Below are positions 11,411 to 23,903 of a stretch of DNA of 64,000 nt, piece by piece. Position numbers and translations under genes: made by a program. Each line of letters starts with the position of its first letter. The first letter of the stretch is position 1. The stretch is from Athripsodes cinereus (taxonomy: Eukaryota; Arthropoda; Insecta; Trichoptera; Leptoceridae). The DNA lies in assembly GCA_947579605.1 (NCBI GenBank), contig OX388329.1:25562299-25626298 (forward strand), in the 5' to 3' direction. The notes under the pieces are model-generated. The model had not been told where the DNA came from, made no database searches, and was given only the letters and a program-made list of their open reading frames with translations.

Positions 11411-12094
11411 CACCTTATACTTTTTAGTGAATGTTTGAAGTCAAAAAACTTCAAAGTTAACGCCAAATCAATAAACAATACCATATAGCTACCTCCAGTT
11501 TAATACTGTTAATAGATATTGAGTTTATTTCCTAAAATTTCAGCAAGTAATCAATGCCTGTCAATACATTATATTGTCGGTAGGTACTTAGTTTTGAATA
11601 TTAGTTACAAAATATACTATTATCTATGTTCAGTCTAGATACGTTTTATATTATAATAGACAAGCAATATTATAAAGTATGTGAGAAGTTTCACACACTG
11701 GTACGTCAAATTCTACCACAAGCAATGTATGTGTTGGAGCCATCATTGTCAAGTTAATGGCGTGCTTTCGTTGTATGTAGATTTTGAATTTAATATACAA
11801 TGTTTAGTCAAACAGTGAGTGTTCAATGTCAGTTCAATAATTCAACAGTTTTTAATGTAAAAATAAAAAAACACACACACAGTTTTTCAACATTCTCTAG
11901 TAAAGGTCTTAAATCTGATAAATATTTGAAACCCTTTAAATGTTTCAATAATAGAATCAATTGTGTGTTATACGAGTATTTGGTGAGTTAATTTACTATT
12001 ATCTGAAAAAAAATCAATGTCTCAGATATGATACCAACTTTCGCTTTATAGAAAAAAATCAAGAATAATTAAATTAAAACTCAGTTAATTAATT

Positions 12095-12262
12095 TATATT
12101 TATATTCATTCATTACTGTACATTGATTGCAAACATTTTTATAGAGAAATACATTCACATGGAATACAATCAATACAGAAAAAGCGAGTTTATTGCAAAG
12201 GCGCGATCTCTTTCAGCTAACCCAAATAAGAAGTGTTTGATGAAAAGCATAGTTGAGTAACC
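12095..12262 (-). mobile_element. LINE-C 3' end
   Basis: The pair TACTGTACATTGATTGCAA and GCGAGTTTATTGCAAAGGCG...CAGCTAACCC matches the 3' UTR of LINE-C, whose coding part is seen at 55671-56293. Confidence 0.6.
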
Positions 12263-13054
12263 CGGAAATCAACAAAAAGGTCTTTTAATCCAATGACATA
12301 CCAAATGTAAAGAAAGAATTCTTTTGTCCAACTTTGAACATTCTCAAAATATAACCATATTTAACACAATAAATACCTATGCATATAAATTAAACAATAA
12401 ATAAAACACCAAGTCTATGACGTATAAACAGAAAAATATATTGGCAAACTTAATGGAAATACAACTGTGATGTTATATTTCATTTTCAATTTATTATTTT
12501 AATTAAAAATAGATTTCCACAGTGAAAACACCAAAACTATTGAATTAATAAAATTGTTTAATCAAAACAATCTATCAGAAGATCCCCTTTGACGTTTATT
12601 ACCGTATTACTGAATAAACTAATAATAATAATAGTTTAGTTCAGAGGCATCGGTTAAGCGAAATTGTTTAATAATAACAGTTACGGTTAATCGGAATAGT
12701 TTAGCTAAACTTTGTTTTAACCGCAAAGGAAAACAAAAGAAAAAGGGTTCCGAATAGAACGTTTCAAAATTATTTTGACATATTATTTTACATATTATTA
12801 TGAAGCAGGAAGCTAGTAAGTTATTATTTTTCTGATATTGGTGTCCGTTCAATTTCATTTTTACACGAGTTGGTGAGTAATAATTTAGGTATATGGATCA
12901 ATTGGGTTTTCTCCATAATATAAACACGAAGTTTTACAAAATTAACATCGACTCAATAAATAATAATTTAGGCATATCGATTAGCTGAAAATTTATATAC
13001 ATGTTTTAAAAATCTTATTTTTACTTTTAACGTTTATTAAATATGCAGTAGATC

Positions 13055-13590
13055 AGTGGTTCCCAAAGTTGACTGGGTTCCGACTCATTTAACAAAAAAA
13101 TCCATCTTGTGACCCACCTTTAAGCTGTCTTAGTGAAAAGAAGATATAAATATTGGTAATGCTCAGATTCCCTAGTAGCGAATCGTGGAACGACTTAATG
13201 CTCAGACCCCACGTAATATACTCATAGTTCGGGAAATAATGCAAGAGATCAATATTGTATTCTGAGGCTCTGTGATAGTACTGTACAAAGATTTGTGTCT
13301 TCTGAATTATGAGAGGGAAAATTGTCCTAACTGGATAATGCTTGAAGGATTTCTAATAATAGTTCGCCACAATAGAACTGTTTATCCATTAAAAAGGTTT
13401 CCAGTAAGCTGAATAGCCCTCTCTCAAAATACATCATTGTTTAATTGATCAGGTTTTTTTTTAAATTGAAGATTCATTTCATTATTTTCATTTATTACTA
13501 AGATTTTTTCAGTCACACTGTAATCATATCACAAACCAAGAGAATACATCATAACCATAGACAACCAGCAATACTCATCCTCAGTGTTGC
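13055..13590. mobile_element. Possible hAT element, one end seen
   Basis: The sequence CAGTGGTTCCCAAAGTTG at 13055 is a typical hAT terminal motif followed by GACCCACC. A matching opposite end was not found, so the extent is uncertain. Confidence 0.35.
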
Positions 13591-13900
13591 AATATGTCAA
13601 AATTATCAACAGTAATTTTCTCAAGAATATCATGGGATGAAGTGAAGAGATTGGCGCAAAAATTTGGTATTAAGGGGGTCGTTTTTACACCTTGCTCTAG
13701 AGTGTGCGTTGTAGATCCGGACTCTGCATTCGTGACTACAAAAATGCTATAATTTAATATTATATTTAACTTTAATTTGCTGCTGTTATCAGCTGTTTTA
13801 ATTTAATAAATTTGAAATTATGATGAATGATATAATATGTATGTAAGACGAGTCCAAGTGCCCGTATAATAGGGGCCTAGGGACAATTTAAAAACAATAA
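13591..13900 (+). pseudogene. LINE-H ORF2 C-terminal remnant and 3' UTR
   Basis: The + frame reads ISWDEVKRLAQKFG, a block typical of the end of non-LTR ORF2 proteins (compare MSWEELTRLAQRR at 35006). The following 3' UTR has GTTGTAGATCCGGACTCT and GGGCCTAGGGACAAT, both found again at 18945-19110. Confidence 0.5.
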
Positions 13901-14480
13901 ACAATGACATTGAAGGACTAAAGGAAGAGAAGCAAAAAAAGCTTTCATCTTTTCTGTTATAATTAGCAGCAGATCTACTCGATGTTATTTCCAATCCGAA
14001 CATCATTCACTGTGTATCGATAAGCTTTTACCTTTCTCCATTTTTCCACGTATCGATGTCAAATAAAATGAGAATATAAAAATTGGTATTCCATCTTCAT
14101 ACTAAAGTAATACCCAGTATGTGAAGTTTCAGTTGAAAATTTTGTTGCGCTAAAAATCAATAAAATCTAAACTGACTCACGATTCGTTTTCATTCTGAAT
14201 ATTATTACAGTTCAATTTTTATACAACGATAGTCGATAAACCAAAAAATCTTTTATAGCGACTATGTTCTCCGTGAGTTCCGTTCTCACCTTCATATTAT
14301 TATTTGTATGAAACTACACCGATCGAGGACTGACTAGTTGCAGACAAAATAAACCGATGATTTTTTTTAACATTTTTTCATATCGCATTTTTATTAGCTA
14401 TATACGAATATACAAAGATGAAAATCAATGGGAATTTAAACAGTTTTAATGGTTATTTCAGTTATGGGAAATGCAATGAT

Positions 14481-15110
14481 GTTTCTTTATTTATTTATTA
14501 ACAAATTATACGGTTTAATAGCCTTTGCAGTAGAATAAATTTAAAAACTACGTACTTGGAACAAACACAATCAACATAATATAAGAGACAATGTTACATA
14601 TGGATTTAAATAAATACAATTTTTTTTAATAACGCTTAGATTACATCGTGTTATAGAAACAATTAAAAAAATATATAAATCTATCTTAGTACCTACCAAA
14701 GTATATATCAGGAATATTTTTCTTACATTATTTCCAAGTCTTATAAAAAAATAAACAGAATTTTATTCATTATTTCTCTTACTCAGCACGCGTCCGTCCT
14801 TAAGAATTTGGTCCACGTGATCAAGCCACGTGGTTCTTGGACGTCCGCGCTTCCTCACACCCCTTCTTTCAGATAAATACATCCTCTTCGTCATCCTTTC
14901 ATCTTGCATTCGCTCAACATGTCCAAACCATCTCAACTTGTTTACACGCATTCTGTCCACAACACTCCTCTCACATCCGCTCATTCTCCTAATATCCTCA
15001 TTCTTCACTCTATCTCGCAACGTTTTACCAACCATTCTTCTCAGTGAACGCATCTCCACAGCATTTATTCCACTCTCATCCTTTTTCAACCACGTCCAAG
15101 TTTCACTTTC
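14481..15110 (-). pseudogene. LINE-B ORF2 C-terminal fragment with 3' flank
   Basis: The - strand open frame 14763-15089 (108 codons) holds the end of a non-LTR reverse transcriptase: EMRSLRRMVGKTLRDRVK, then LRWFGHVERMQDERM, then RGRPRTTWLDHVDQILKDG. No polymerase core is present. The sequence below 14763 contains a TTTATTTATTTATT tract. Related copies: 44425, 54931 and 60255. Confidence 0.75.
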
Positions 15111-15934
15111 TTTTTTATTTCTTAATGTTTATTCTTACATATATGCGATTCATTTGCTAGATTAAAGATCAAAGTCTGTGTCAATAAACTTTTTTTTTAC
15201 AATTTATAGAAAGAAATGTGTTGTATTGACATTTTAGCTTAAAGGCCCCGTCTTGCCCAACCCTCCCCTACAACAAAATCGTGAGAGCGTATTTTTAAAT
15301 TAATGAAACAATATACAATATAATCATTCAAGACATTTTTTTTGAAATAATAATGAAAGGTCGTTATAACCGAGTTCGAAGGTATTTTAAAATGTGGAGC
15401 ACGAAAAAAAAGTCACTTCCTCCTTCAACAACATGTCCTAATTTCATAAGCGAGTATGACAAAGTAAAACGGTTGGAAATTTTATCATTGAAATATTATT
15501 TATTCGCCAACCTTTGAACTCTTAAAAGTATATTATGTCGAAATTAGAGGTATGGAGCCCGATTTATCACGTTAAATAATATTATACAAAATAGTGTTTA
15601 CACGATTTTTGTTTTAATTATTTCCAGAATTATAATTAATTAGATGATTAAAACTAATTATTATATATTACCCCAGACAACCTATTATGTACATATATTT
15701 TCACAACATCAAATTGTTACCTTCTCTTACCATTAGAGAGTAAATTGAATTTAATGTGGGTGAATTTTTAAACTGTAAAGCTTTTTTTGTTGCGGGAAAC
15801 TATACAAGTAGATGAAACACATAGACTAATAGAGATTAATTTATCTTTTACCTTCCTTCTAAAATTACTTAACACTTGTCAGAATAAAGTAATTATTCTT
15901 TGTAGAATTCTTTTTCTTCTTCAGTAACCAATCC

Positions 15935-16022
15935 TGATGTATATAATATATAGGAACTATTAAACATTATTATAGAAACTATTAAATCACATATTACATA
16001 ATATATAGAAACTATTAAATAG
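15935..16022. repeat. Short tandem repeat, about 3 imperfect units
   Basis: Units built on AATATATAGAAACTATTAAA recur three times with length variation. Confidence 0.5.
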
Positions 16023-16207
16023 CATTGTCTAATAGTTAGCCGCATGTTGCCTTGTGAAAAGTCAATTTGTCTGTTCTATCAATCGCATGCAATGAGCTTA
16101 CAAAACCTATTTATTGCTAGCATCACCAATGCTGCAGTTATGAAAAGTACAATATCTTCAACATTTATTTTTGTTGACCAAGATAGTAGATGGAATTTTG
16201 TTTGTAT

Positions 16208-16236
16208 GCATCGTTCAGTATGTTTCCACGTGCGGA
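16208..16236. repeat. Small perfect hairpin
   Basis: AGTATGTTTCC pairs with GGAAACATACT around a short CACGTGC loop. It is not preceded or followed by other signals. Confidence 0.5.
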
Positions 16237-17030
16237 AACATACTAATAGTCTTTCTTATACCGTGAAATGTGAGACATTCAACAAGACATATCAATGAAC
16301 CTAAAGAAATTTGCTTTACTTAATTTTGGTTTTAATTTTGATCATTTTGAAGCGTTTCTGGACAGCATAGTGTAAGTTTATTATTTATATTAGTTATGCA
16401 GTTATAAAAAACATTAATTTTTCATTAGATACTTCAATATTGTTATTTTGAAAATACACCTTAAATATAAAATTTGATTACACCATTTATTAAACGGTAT
16501 ACAAGTATTGATTAGGTATCATGATTGCTAACTGCCAACGTTAGAAAGCACTAAATGTATACAATTCTCATATAAATATTATTTAAGTCAGTTTGTAAAT
16601 GTGTATACAACTTTGCACATTTTATTGACCAATGTTTTCTTTGATTTATTTTATACATTGAATGCCTTTATGAATAGTTAAGCTATATAATAATATATTC
16701 TATTTGTTGATAGATATATGTAGGTACAAATTACCGATAAAGGCGTCCTTTAAAAATGTGTCATTTTACCCCCCTCTGAAACAATTTTTTTGCTACTTTA
16801 TCTTATTTATATGTAATTCACTTGTTATTTACATGTTCATATGTAGGTATATATTTTTAGTTTCTATTTATCGCTATTAATTAAAATAAAAAGCTCCATT
16901 TTTTTAAGTGCTTACCATAAAAAAATTGAATGCTTTAACCATTTATTTCGCTTTTTCCTAAATAATACAACACATTTGGATCATTCTTATGTTAACTACG
17001 TTTATTTTTTATATTCTTGACTGTGCATTG

Positions 17031-17105
17031 GTCAAATTATTAATCATTACAAATTATCAATTATATAATTCAATGCTCAGAGGGCGACTTTATCGCTAGA
17101 CTGCG
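17031..17105 (-). mobile_element. LINE-C 3' end remnant
   Basis: Contains GTGCATTGGTCAAA and CAGAGGGCGACTTTATCGC, the LINE-C 3'-UTR landmarks. Confidence 0.5.
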
Positions 17106-18120
17106 TATGCATATTACATTACAACTTCTTCTTTTCGTGTCGGTCATCATCAAAAACAATTAAAAAATAAAACATCAAATCTATATTCCTATTCCCTCCC
17201 AGAAAGCTATGACCTCTCTTGCAGCTCCTCTCAGATCTTCCAACTAACATTCTATAAGCGAAGCAGGATTTAAGGCTAGTAAATTATGTACAAGTATTTA
17301 CAAGACAAGCTCCCTTGTACATCGAAAATACATCTATAAGTACAAGTTAGTATATTTACATTGTCATAATGATATGCGAAATCACGTACTGCCTACAGTC
17401 TTTGATCGATATTAATTATTGATGAACACAACGTTCTTCTACATTACAACAACGATGATATTACACGTTGGATTTATTTTAATTTTATTTAGTCTTATTG
17501 CGATATGAAACAAGGATGTTTAAGGATTCTTCTGACAAATGAACAGCAGTTCAGCAACATTTGGCTGTTTCCATCACGAGCGAGGTTTTCAGTACAGAAA
17601 GATTTATTTTTTAATATCGACTTTATGAAATTGCTGTTATTTTTTTAAATATTATAATTAAGCACTAAAAACGTGTTAATTTTATTTGTTAAAGAATTTG
17701 GTAAATAACCTCACTTTAAATATCTTCAGCTCTGTGATGAAGTATAATAAATTACACATTCTATCTATTTTTTTTCAATTGCATGCTCGTTTTATGCGAA
17801 TAGTCTGCTGGCCTACTCGTGGTGTATGCTGTAATAATATAGATATAGAGATCAGAATTTTATTAAGTGCGTATTTAATTATTGGCTTCTAAGAAGGGGA
17901 AACTGTCCGCTTTTATGATATTTCTTTTATACTTAACCCATACTTAAGTATTATTTTTGTTTGTTTTCATACTATTTTTCAACTTCTTGGCTCCTCTCCT
18001 CGGTACAACCATGATACGAAACAATAACGTATACAGTAGATACAAGACATTAAAAGAAAAGTAGTTTATAAAATATGTGATATAATATTATATAAGTAAT
18101 TTGTTGAATAAATCTTTATT

Positions 18121-18384
18121 GAAGATTTATAGAAGTGGCGTATATTGCATATATGGTGTAACGATTGTAATGCCAGATACATTAATGGTCAAATTGGCAG
18201 AGCAATCTGCACGAGAGTGAAGGAGCACCATAGAGCATTTAGAGGATTATCTGTTCGTTCTGAGATGGCTGACCTTTGCATTGATCAGGATCACTCGTTC
18301 TATCCTGATAATGTAATGGTATTAAACTCGGAAGGTAAAGGTCGTAATTTTATTGCTCGGGAAATAATAGAAATTAGTAAATGT
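18121..18384 (+). pseudogene. Penelope-like element GIY-YIG endonuclease fragment
   Basis: A frame of about 80 codons from 18145 reads CNDCNARYINGQIGRAICTR followed by VKEHHRAFR, the C-x2-C zinc pair, YIG-like turn, catalytic Arg and EH of the GIY-YIG endonuclease found at the C-terminus of Penelope-like retroelements. An Asn interrupts the YIG motif (YING), and the reverse transcriptase is missing. The frame runs into a TTTA microsatellite at about 18385-18410, so the 3' end is also lost. Confidence 0.7.
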
Positions 18385-18430
18385 ATATTTATTTATTTAT
18401 TTATTTATTTTATTTACAAAACAGTTTTTA
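18385..18430. repeat. (TTTA)n microsatellite
   Basis: A run of TTTATTTATTTATTTATT in which the Penelope fragment ends. It may be the tail of another retroelement on the - strand. Confidence 0.6.
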
Positions 18431-18846
18431 AAAGATAAGTCACTAATGTCTACCTAACTGGGCATGAGCCCGTACCAAGATCTAATAAGACAGATGTTGG
18501 TTATGTCTCAATTTCTAAATTCTCACTATTATTAGATATAAGAACATCCCCTCTTAATTTTTTCGTATTCCACCCAACCCTAGACTATATAATGTAGTTT
18601 AGTTTGTTCTATTCTTTAGTTTGTTATTCACAAGTGTTCATCCTAGCTGTGCTGTTCCAATTTATTTAAATTTATTATTAAAAATTAAAGAATAATACCT
18701 CACGCTGAGATCATAACTGCTTTTAGCCAAACCATTCTCAGCTAGGAATGGTGCCACTTAAACAAAAATCCGCAGTCGCCAAAAGCTATTCTGGTTTTGA
18801 AAATAGGAATCCCTTTTTGTATTCATAACTTGTCAATTTTAATTCT

Positions 18847-19205
18847 ACTATTACTATAAAAATCATCACGGCATATCCCCCAAATGAATTGTTTGATTAC
18901 TTTTTGTGGAAATTATTGTTCTGTTCGTGTCACTAATTGAATATTTGACGTTGTAGATCCGGACTCTTTACATTTGCTATTATTAGAATACTTAAATTTA
19001 AGTAGATTTAATTTATGAACTGTTTTATTTTTAATATATAATTATGAAATATGTGATTAATGTCATATGTATCACGGGTCCAAGCGCCTACATTGTTAGG
19101 GCCTAAGGACAATGAAAATAAATCAGGCAGCCTGTAGACCAGCTCCATGTAATAAACATGCAAGCTGTCTTCTCCATGCCAACAAAAATATAAAACATCC
19201 AGGAT
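18847..19205 (-). mobile_element. SINE R1 interrupted by LINE-H tail
   Basis: R1 starts at 18852 (ATCACGGCATATCCCCCAA), breaks at about 18895 and resumes at about 19126 with CAGCCTGTAGACCAGCTCC and AACATGCAAGCTGTC. The insert matches the LINE-H 3' UTR described at 13591-13900. Confidence 0.55.
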
Positions 19206-19959
19206 AAGACCCATTTATTAATAAATCTTTAAATTTCGTTATTTATTTAATTGTAAATTAAAACACTACACTCCGTGACAGCCTTCCCTTTTACGATGAG
19301 AAATGCACGTAATGCCAGTGCAAATAATACAGTTAATATTTGAATTGGTTATAAAATGTGAGACGATCGCAATGTTACCTATTTGTTTAACAATTCGTGA
19401 GCCTAAGTCGGATTACTCGTACCGTTATAAGCGCTACATTATCTCCATGGTAACAATGGAAATTGCTAATGTTGCACCATGACTGTGACATATTATGTAG
19501 CCTGTCATTGTGTACTGAGATTTGATAAAAATAATGCGGAAATCAACTGAGAAAGATTGTATATAAGTTATAATAATGTACTCTTTGTTATTGGCTCATG
19601 AAAAATAATATATGCTGAAATATATTGGTGTTTACTTCATTTAAATATGGCTTGAATGGATATTTCAGATATTTTCGGTATGAACCTACTAAGAGTTTGT
19701 TTGTATCATACAATTCATTATACAAGTAGTAGGCATATACTATACACGAGTAGAAAGTCATTACTGAGATAGGAAGCAGCGGCTGAATACAGTTACACAA
19801 TAAAAAACTTTATTCGTTAATGTTAAATCGTTAATATTTTCAAAAAATGCGAGATTCAAAAATATTCCAATATCTTGTTTTTAAGTATGGAGGGATCAAC
19901 CTGCATGATAATTTGATATTCCACATATAACCCATCATGTATAAGGCGTTAGTTATAAC

Positions 19960-20448
19960 TAGTGTTGTGGAATTCTCAAGAAATAAGAAGTAGAGAATTT
20001 TCGGAGATTTTTTTTTATTTTTTATTTAACAGTATAATAATAATAAATACTTTATTCAATCAATCAATAACAATGTACAAATTTTGAGACAATTTATCAC
20101 CAACATGGCTACAATTAATTACGGAAACAATAAAATGTTAGGTACCTACATAGAAAATAGTGCTAATAAGTGATGGAAAATCTTGATGTTAGACACCCCA
20201 CATGCCCATATTTTAGTTTAAAAAAAAATTGCAGGTACGTACATGGAAAAAAGTGTTAATAACCTCTGATTTAGGCCTTAATCAGCCTCACAATTTTTTA
20301 GATCAATCAGGTTGGCTGCGAGGTGTACTGGGCGAAAGGTCATAATACCACTAAGAAAAATTATGGAGAGAAATTTCTCTTCCATCAGAGGAGAAATTTC
20401 TCGTTCTCGAGAAAATTCTTTGGAGAATTTTCTCTTCTCACATCACTA
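19960..20448. mobile_element. hAT MITE, GAGAAATTTCTC family, copy 1
   Basis: Ends TAGTGTTGTGGAATTCTC and GAGAATTTTCTCTTCTCACATCACTA (partly quoted) are imperfect inverted repeats. It shares its whole interior with copies at 27389 and 31157. This copy lacks the matching 8-bp target duplication the other two have, and has extra self-complementary GAGAA/TTCTC sequence near its 3' end. Confidence 0.75.
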
Positions 20449-21172
20449 ATCTTTGCAGTTCACCGCAATGGGGAACATGCATGTGTGAGGAATATGAATA
20501 AATGTTATCAATTTATATTAATAAATATACGCTGATTACGAATATCCTAATAAGAAACGACAAAATAAAACTTTTCATTCATTTTAACCATCCATATTAT
20601 CTGTCAAAACTTTAAACGCCGTGTTATTAAATTAGCCCGCTGTGACGTCGGTAGGCGCTATCTTGTATTGGCACACATTTCACTCTTAGTACTGTCTATA
20701 GCGGCTGATGACGTCAAATACTGTTCCGCCTCGGGTGGACCTTTTTGCGGCGAAGTGCGAAAATTGCTTTTTAAAATGGTGATACAAGCCTTAAAAATGC
20801 ACATTTAAATATAAAAAGTACCATAATTGTTCTAATTTTCTGAATCTATTATTTTTTGAGCTGAAAAGATTTTATTTTTGTGAAAGTTCCCCATTTAACG
20901 AAACATAATTAATTCGTTAATAGTTAAATTTAGTCTGACAGGATGTAAAGTAGATATATGTATTGTGTTGTATTGTATTGTGGTGTGTCTTCCATAAGTT
21001 TTCGTTTCCTATCCATCTTCCCTTTCCCTTCCTTTTGAGTTGTATATCGATATGGGATAAGTGTTTGTATACATTATTATGAAAGTAATTATTGTATAGA
21101 ACTGTAGTAGGTACTTATGTGTATTGATGATGTTGTTTAGAGTTTTAGAGATACCGACTGGATTATATGCAA

Positions 21173-21500
21173 ATATGCGTTCAGCATATTTTTACATGTT
21201 ATGAGCATTTTTTTTTCATGAGAAATGTCGAAACATAATAAAACATGTATAGACAATTCAAACAGATCGAATCCCAAAATAAGATATGAATCTTGTATTT
21301 TATACAATGCACTAAACATATCTTAATATTGTTGAAATATGCGTTCAGCATATTTTTACATGTTTTGAGCATTTTTTTTTCATGAGAAATGTCGAAATAT
21401 AATAAAACATGTATAGACAATTCAAACAGATCGAATCCCAAAATAAGATATGAATCTTGTATTTTATACAATGCACTAAACATATCTTAATATTGTTGAA
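21173..21500. repeat. 164-bp tandem duplication containing SINE1 tail
   Basis: Two nearly identical units (first begins near 21175, second near 21339) start ATGCGTTCAGCATATTT. Each holds the sequence CAGATCGAATCCCAAAATAAG and GAATCTTGTATT, which matches the 3' half of SINE1 on the - strand. The low divergence suggests a recent duplication. Confidence 0.75.
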
Positions 21501-21514
21501 ATAACTTTATTTCT

Positions 21515-21830
21515 CGGATATTGCAGGAGTCCAAGGACTCCTATTTATCTGTTTAGGTGACGATTTATTAATATTTTAATTCTCTCTAGTTTAATACCAC
21601 TATGCCAGTGTTGGCATCTCCTATCCTACCACGTCAGTTGGCGGGGGACCCGGCTGACGTAGCAGATCCCATCTTGAGACCCACACATCCACGAATGTCT
21701 TAAAGTGTGAAGCGTTTGTGGCATTTAAAAACACTTCCCCAAACCAGATGGGTCGAGGAGTGTCAACAGTCATACCCAGAATCATTTCCTCTCTTGCATC
21801 CATCATCAAAGGACATTCCCAAAGACTGAC
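21515..21830 (-). pseudogene. Probable retroelement coding remnant
   Basis: The - strand frame 21621-21809 begins MMMDAREEMILG and includes DTPRPIWFGEVFLNATN; upstream codons read like a zinc-knuckle tail of a LINE ORF2 (a CP pair followed by DAREE). The block AGGAGTCCAAGGACTCC at about 21527 recurs at 62616-62640. Family not identified. Confidence 0.35.
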
Positions 21831-22075
21831 ATATCTTAATATATGATAACTGAAAAAATATTGAAACCTATTTGCACTGAATAAAACGTATAATTTTTTA
21901 CTTCTATGTCACAAAAAATTCGTAAGCCAGATTACAAACCAATATACCTAATATCGACTGTCCAGTTCTGTAACTCAGTTAGTTGAAATATCCTATATTC
22001 GAGTAATTGCTAGTTCTGTAATTTTAATATGTTTACATTATGCTTGAAAAACACAACAGAAAGTGAATTATACTA

Positions 22076-22262
22076 TCGAAAAATAAAACGGGTGTTTTAT
22101 TCTACTAAAGATTTATTTTGTGAGAGAGACGTCTTTCGTCTTATGAGGACATTATCAATCTCATCAATCAATCAAAAGATTGATAATGTCCTCATAAGAC
22201 GAAAGACGTCTCTCTCACAAAATAAATCTTTAGTAGAATAAAACACCTGTTTTATTTTTCGA
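22076..22262. mobile_element. Near-perfect hairpin MITE with TA borders
   Basis: A 187-bp element with 86-base arms that differ at about one position, a loop of about 14 bases (CATCAATCAATCAA) and TA on both sides (22074-22075, 22263-22264). Outer ends read TCGAAAAATAAAAC. TA borders point to Tc1/mariner mobilisation. A 70-codon frame crosses it only because of the palindrome. A diverged relative is at about 63810-63950. Confidence 0.85.
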
Positions 22263-22971
22263 TATGGAATTCTACTACCTAAACACCCGACACAGTGAAT
22301 GAATTATACTATATAATAATCGCACTGTTAAAGACACACGTTGTCCTTGTTCCGTTCAATAGTCAAACAATTCCAAATATTTATTTATGGAATTGAAAAG
22401 AGGTAATCTTTTTCCCATAGCTACATATTAAATATATAAAAGGATCGTGTATTTTTTAAAGTTATTTGTTTGCGTAATTGAAAGAGTGAGGTTCATGTGT
22501 GTTTTACCAATTAGATCAAAGAGTTTTGCAACTGGACAGTCAGTATTAAGATACACTGGATAAATTATTGCTATATAATTTTTGGCGTATTTTGTATTTA
22601 GTGTCACGGTAAATGCAATTTTTTAATATTTACTTACTATGCATATTTCAGTCTTTGCATATAACTAGCTCTTCATTTAAATATTATGCGGCACTCATAC
22701 ATTTTATTTAGGTATATTGTATTGTTTTTATGGCAAATTTATATTAACTGTGTTATTTTAGTCTGTGACATTATCGTTATATTATTTGAACGAAAATTTC
22801 CATAAACTCTTATACTCGCATGAGAGACTCATCTTAATATCACGGAATAACTAGTTCTATTTCATCTGTGATGGTAAAGTAATACATCGTGTACCTAATG
22901 ACGGAGATAAGCTTTATTCTGATAAATTTATACATACATATTTACAATGCTTAGATAGTGATTTTATACTA

Positions 22972-23215
22972 TATACATTACGGCAAATCCCACAACCGTT
23001 GAGAGACAGTTAGTGGATTAACCGTAGGTATATATAAAAAAAACATGCAAGCTGTCTTCTCTATGCCAATCAAAGTTAAAGACATTCAGGATTGGTGGCA
23101 TACCTCATCGTTGGATTAAATGCGGATATTTTTGACAAATACCTGCAATTTACAGGACACTCGAAAATCTGCGGAATGGAATGAGAGACGTACTATTCCT
23201 TGCCGAGGAGTCTAC
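22972..23215 (-). mobile_element. SINE R1, diverged nearly full copy
   Basis: R1 landmarks in order: ATTACGGCAAATCCCACAA, AACATGCAAGCTGTC, GACATTCAGGATTGGTGGCA and ACAGGACACTCGAAAAT. The 5' end is lost near 23215. Confidence 0.65.
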
Positions 23216-23224
23216 AGAACATAA

Positions 23225-23585
23225 TCTAATATGTAAAATTCTCGTGTCACGGTGATCGTTATCATACTCTTCCAAAACGGCAGGACCGATTTTGATGAAA
23301 TTTTGTGTGCTTATCAGGTAGATCTGAGAATCTGCCAAAATCTATTTTTCATACCTCTTAAAGTTAAGGGTGGTCCACCCCGAATTTTTGTTTTTATTTT
23401 TTGGACAAATATGTTAATTTTATTTTTTAAATAGTGAAGCATTAAAAATATATACAGCCCTAAATTTTCACTTTTCTTCCATCATCCCCTATTTTTTAAT
23501 AGCGATATTAGTAATTCAGTCAATTTCAATTCCGGTCGATATATAATGATATATATAATTATGGCAAAACAACGTTTGCATGGTG
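23225..23585 (+). mobile_element. Helitron-like 3' region, end lost
   Basis: It shares GATTTTGATGAAATTTTGTG, GTAGATCTGAGAATC, TATTTTTTAATAGCGATATT and GGCAAAACAACGTTTGC with the copy at 45355-45759, which ends in CTAG. Here the terminal CTAG is missing after AACGTTTGC. Confidence 0.55.
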
Positions 23586-23587
23586 AG

Positions 23588-23880
23588 ATAAATCATCGGT
23601 TGCACTCAGCAACAATAATGCAAAGATAAAATAATGCTAGGGGTGAAAAGCTCGGTAATATTTACAAATGGCTCTAAGGATTCCATTTTATTCATGCAAC
23701 AATGACGATATGATTAATAAAATTGAAAGTTGTGTATAAATCATGGGTTGCACTTAACAACAATAATGCAAAGATAAAATAATGCTACGGGTGAAACGTT
23801 CGGTATTATTTACAAATGTTCTCCATGATTCCATTATATTCATGCAACAATGATGATAATATGATTAATAAGTTTGTAAT
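23588..23880. repeat. Diverged tandem duplication, unit about 148 bp
   Basis: Two units share TTGCACT...AACAACAATAATGCAAAG and TATTCATGCAACAATGA. The second unit ends about 25 bases before exon 2 of the CCN-like gene, so the acceptor's branch-point region lies at its edge. Confidence 0.7.
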
Positions 23881-23903
23881 ATCTTTCTCTGTTTTCATTT
23901 CAG

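Larger units (their letters stand above)
2943..23903 (+). other. Putative intron 1 (about 21 kb), transposon-rich
   Basis: It starts GTAAGA and ends TTTTCATTTCAG. Recognised repeats inside it are listed separately. Stretches where I see nothing beyond AT-rich DNA: 3331-4609, 5271-5920, 6480-7149, 8461-9797, 10536-11084, 11411-12094, 12263-13054, 13901-14480, 15106-17030, 17106-18120, 18431-18846, 19206-19959, 20449-21172 and 22263-22971. At 20620-20770 there is a short CpG-richer patch of probable repeat origin, and 3560-3615 shares a short block with 53508-53565. Confidence 0.45.

Noticed and set aside
20620..20770. CpG-richer patch with TGACGTC words as a promoter
   Set aside because: No downstream exon or initiator could be linked; it more likely belongs to a dispersed repeat.
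22029..22241. 70-codon + strand frame
   Set aside because: It crosses the near-perfect hairpin MITE and has no protein-family features.
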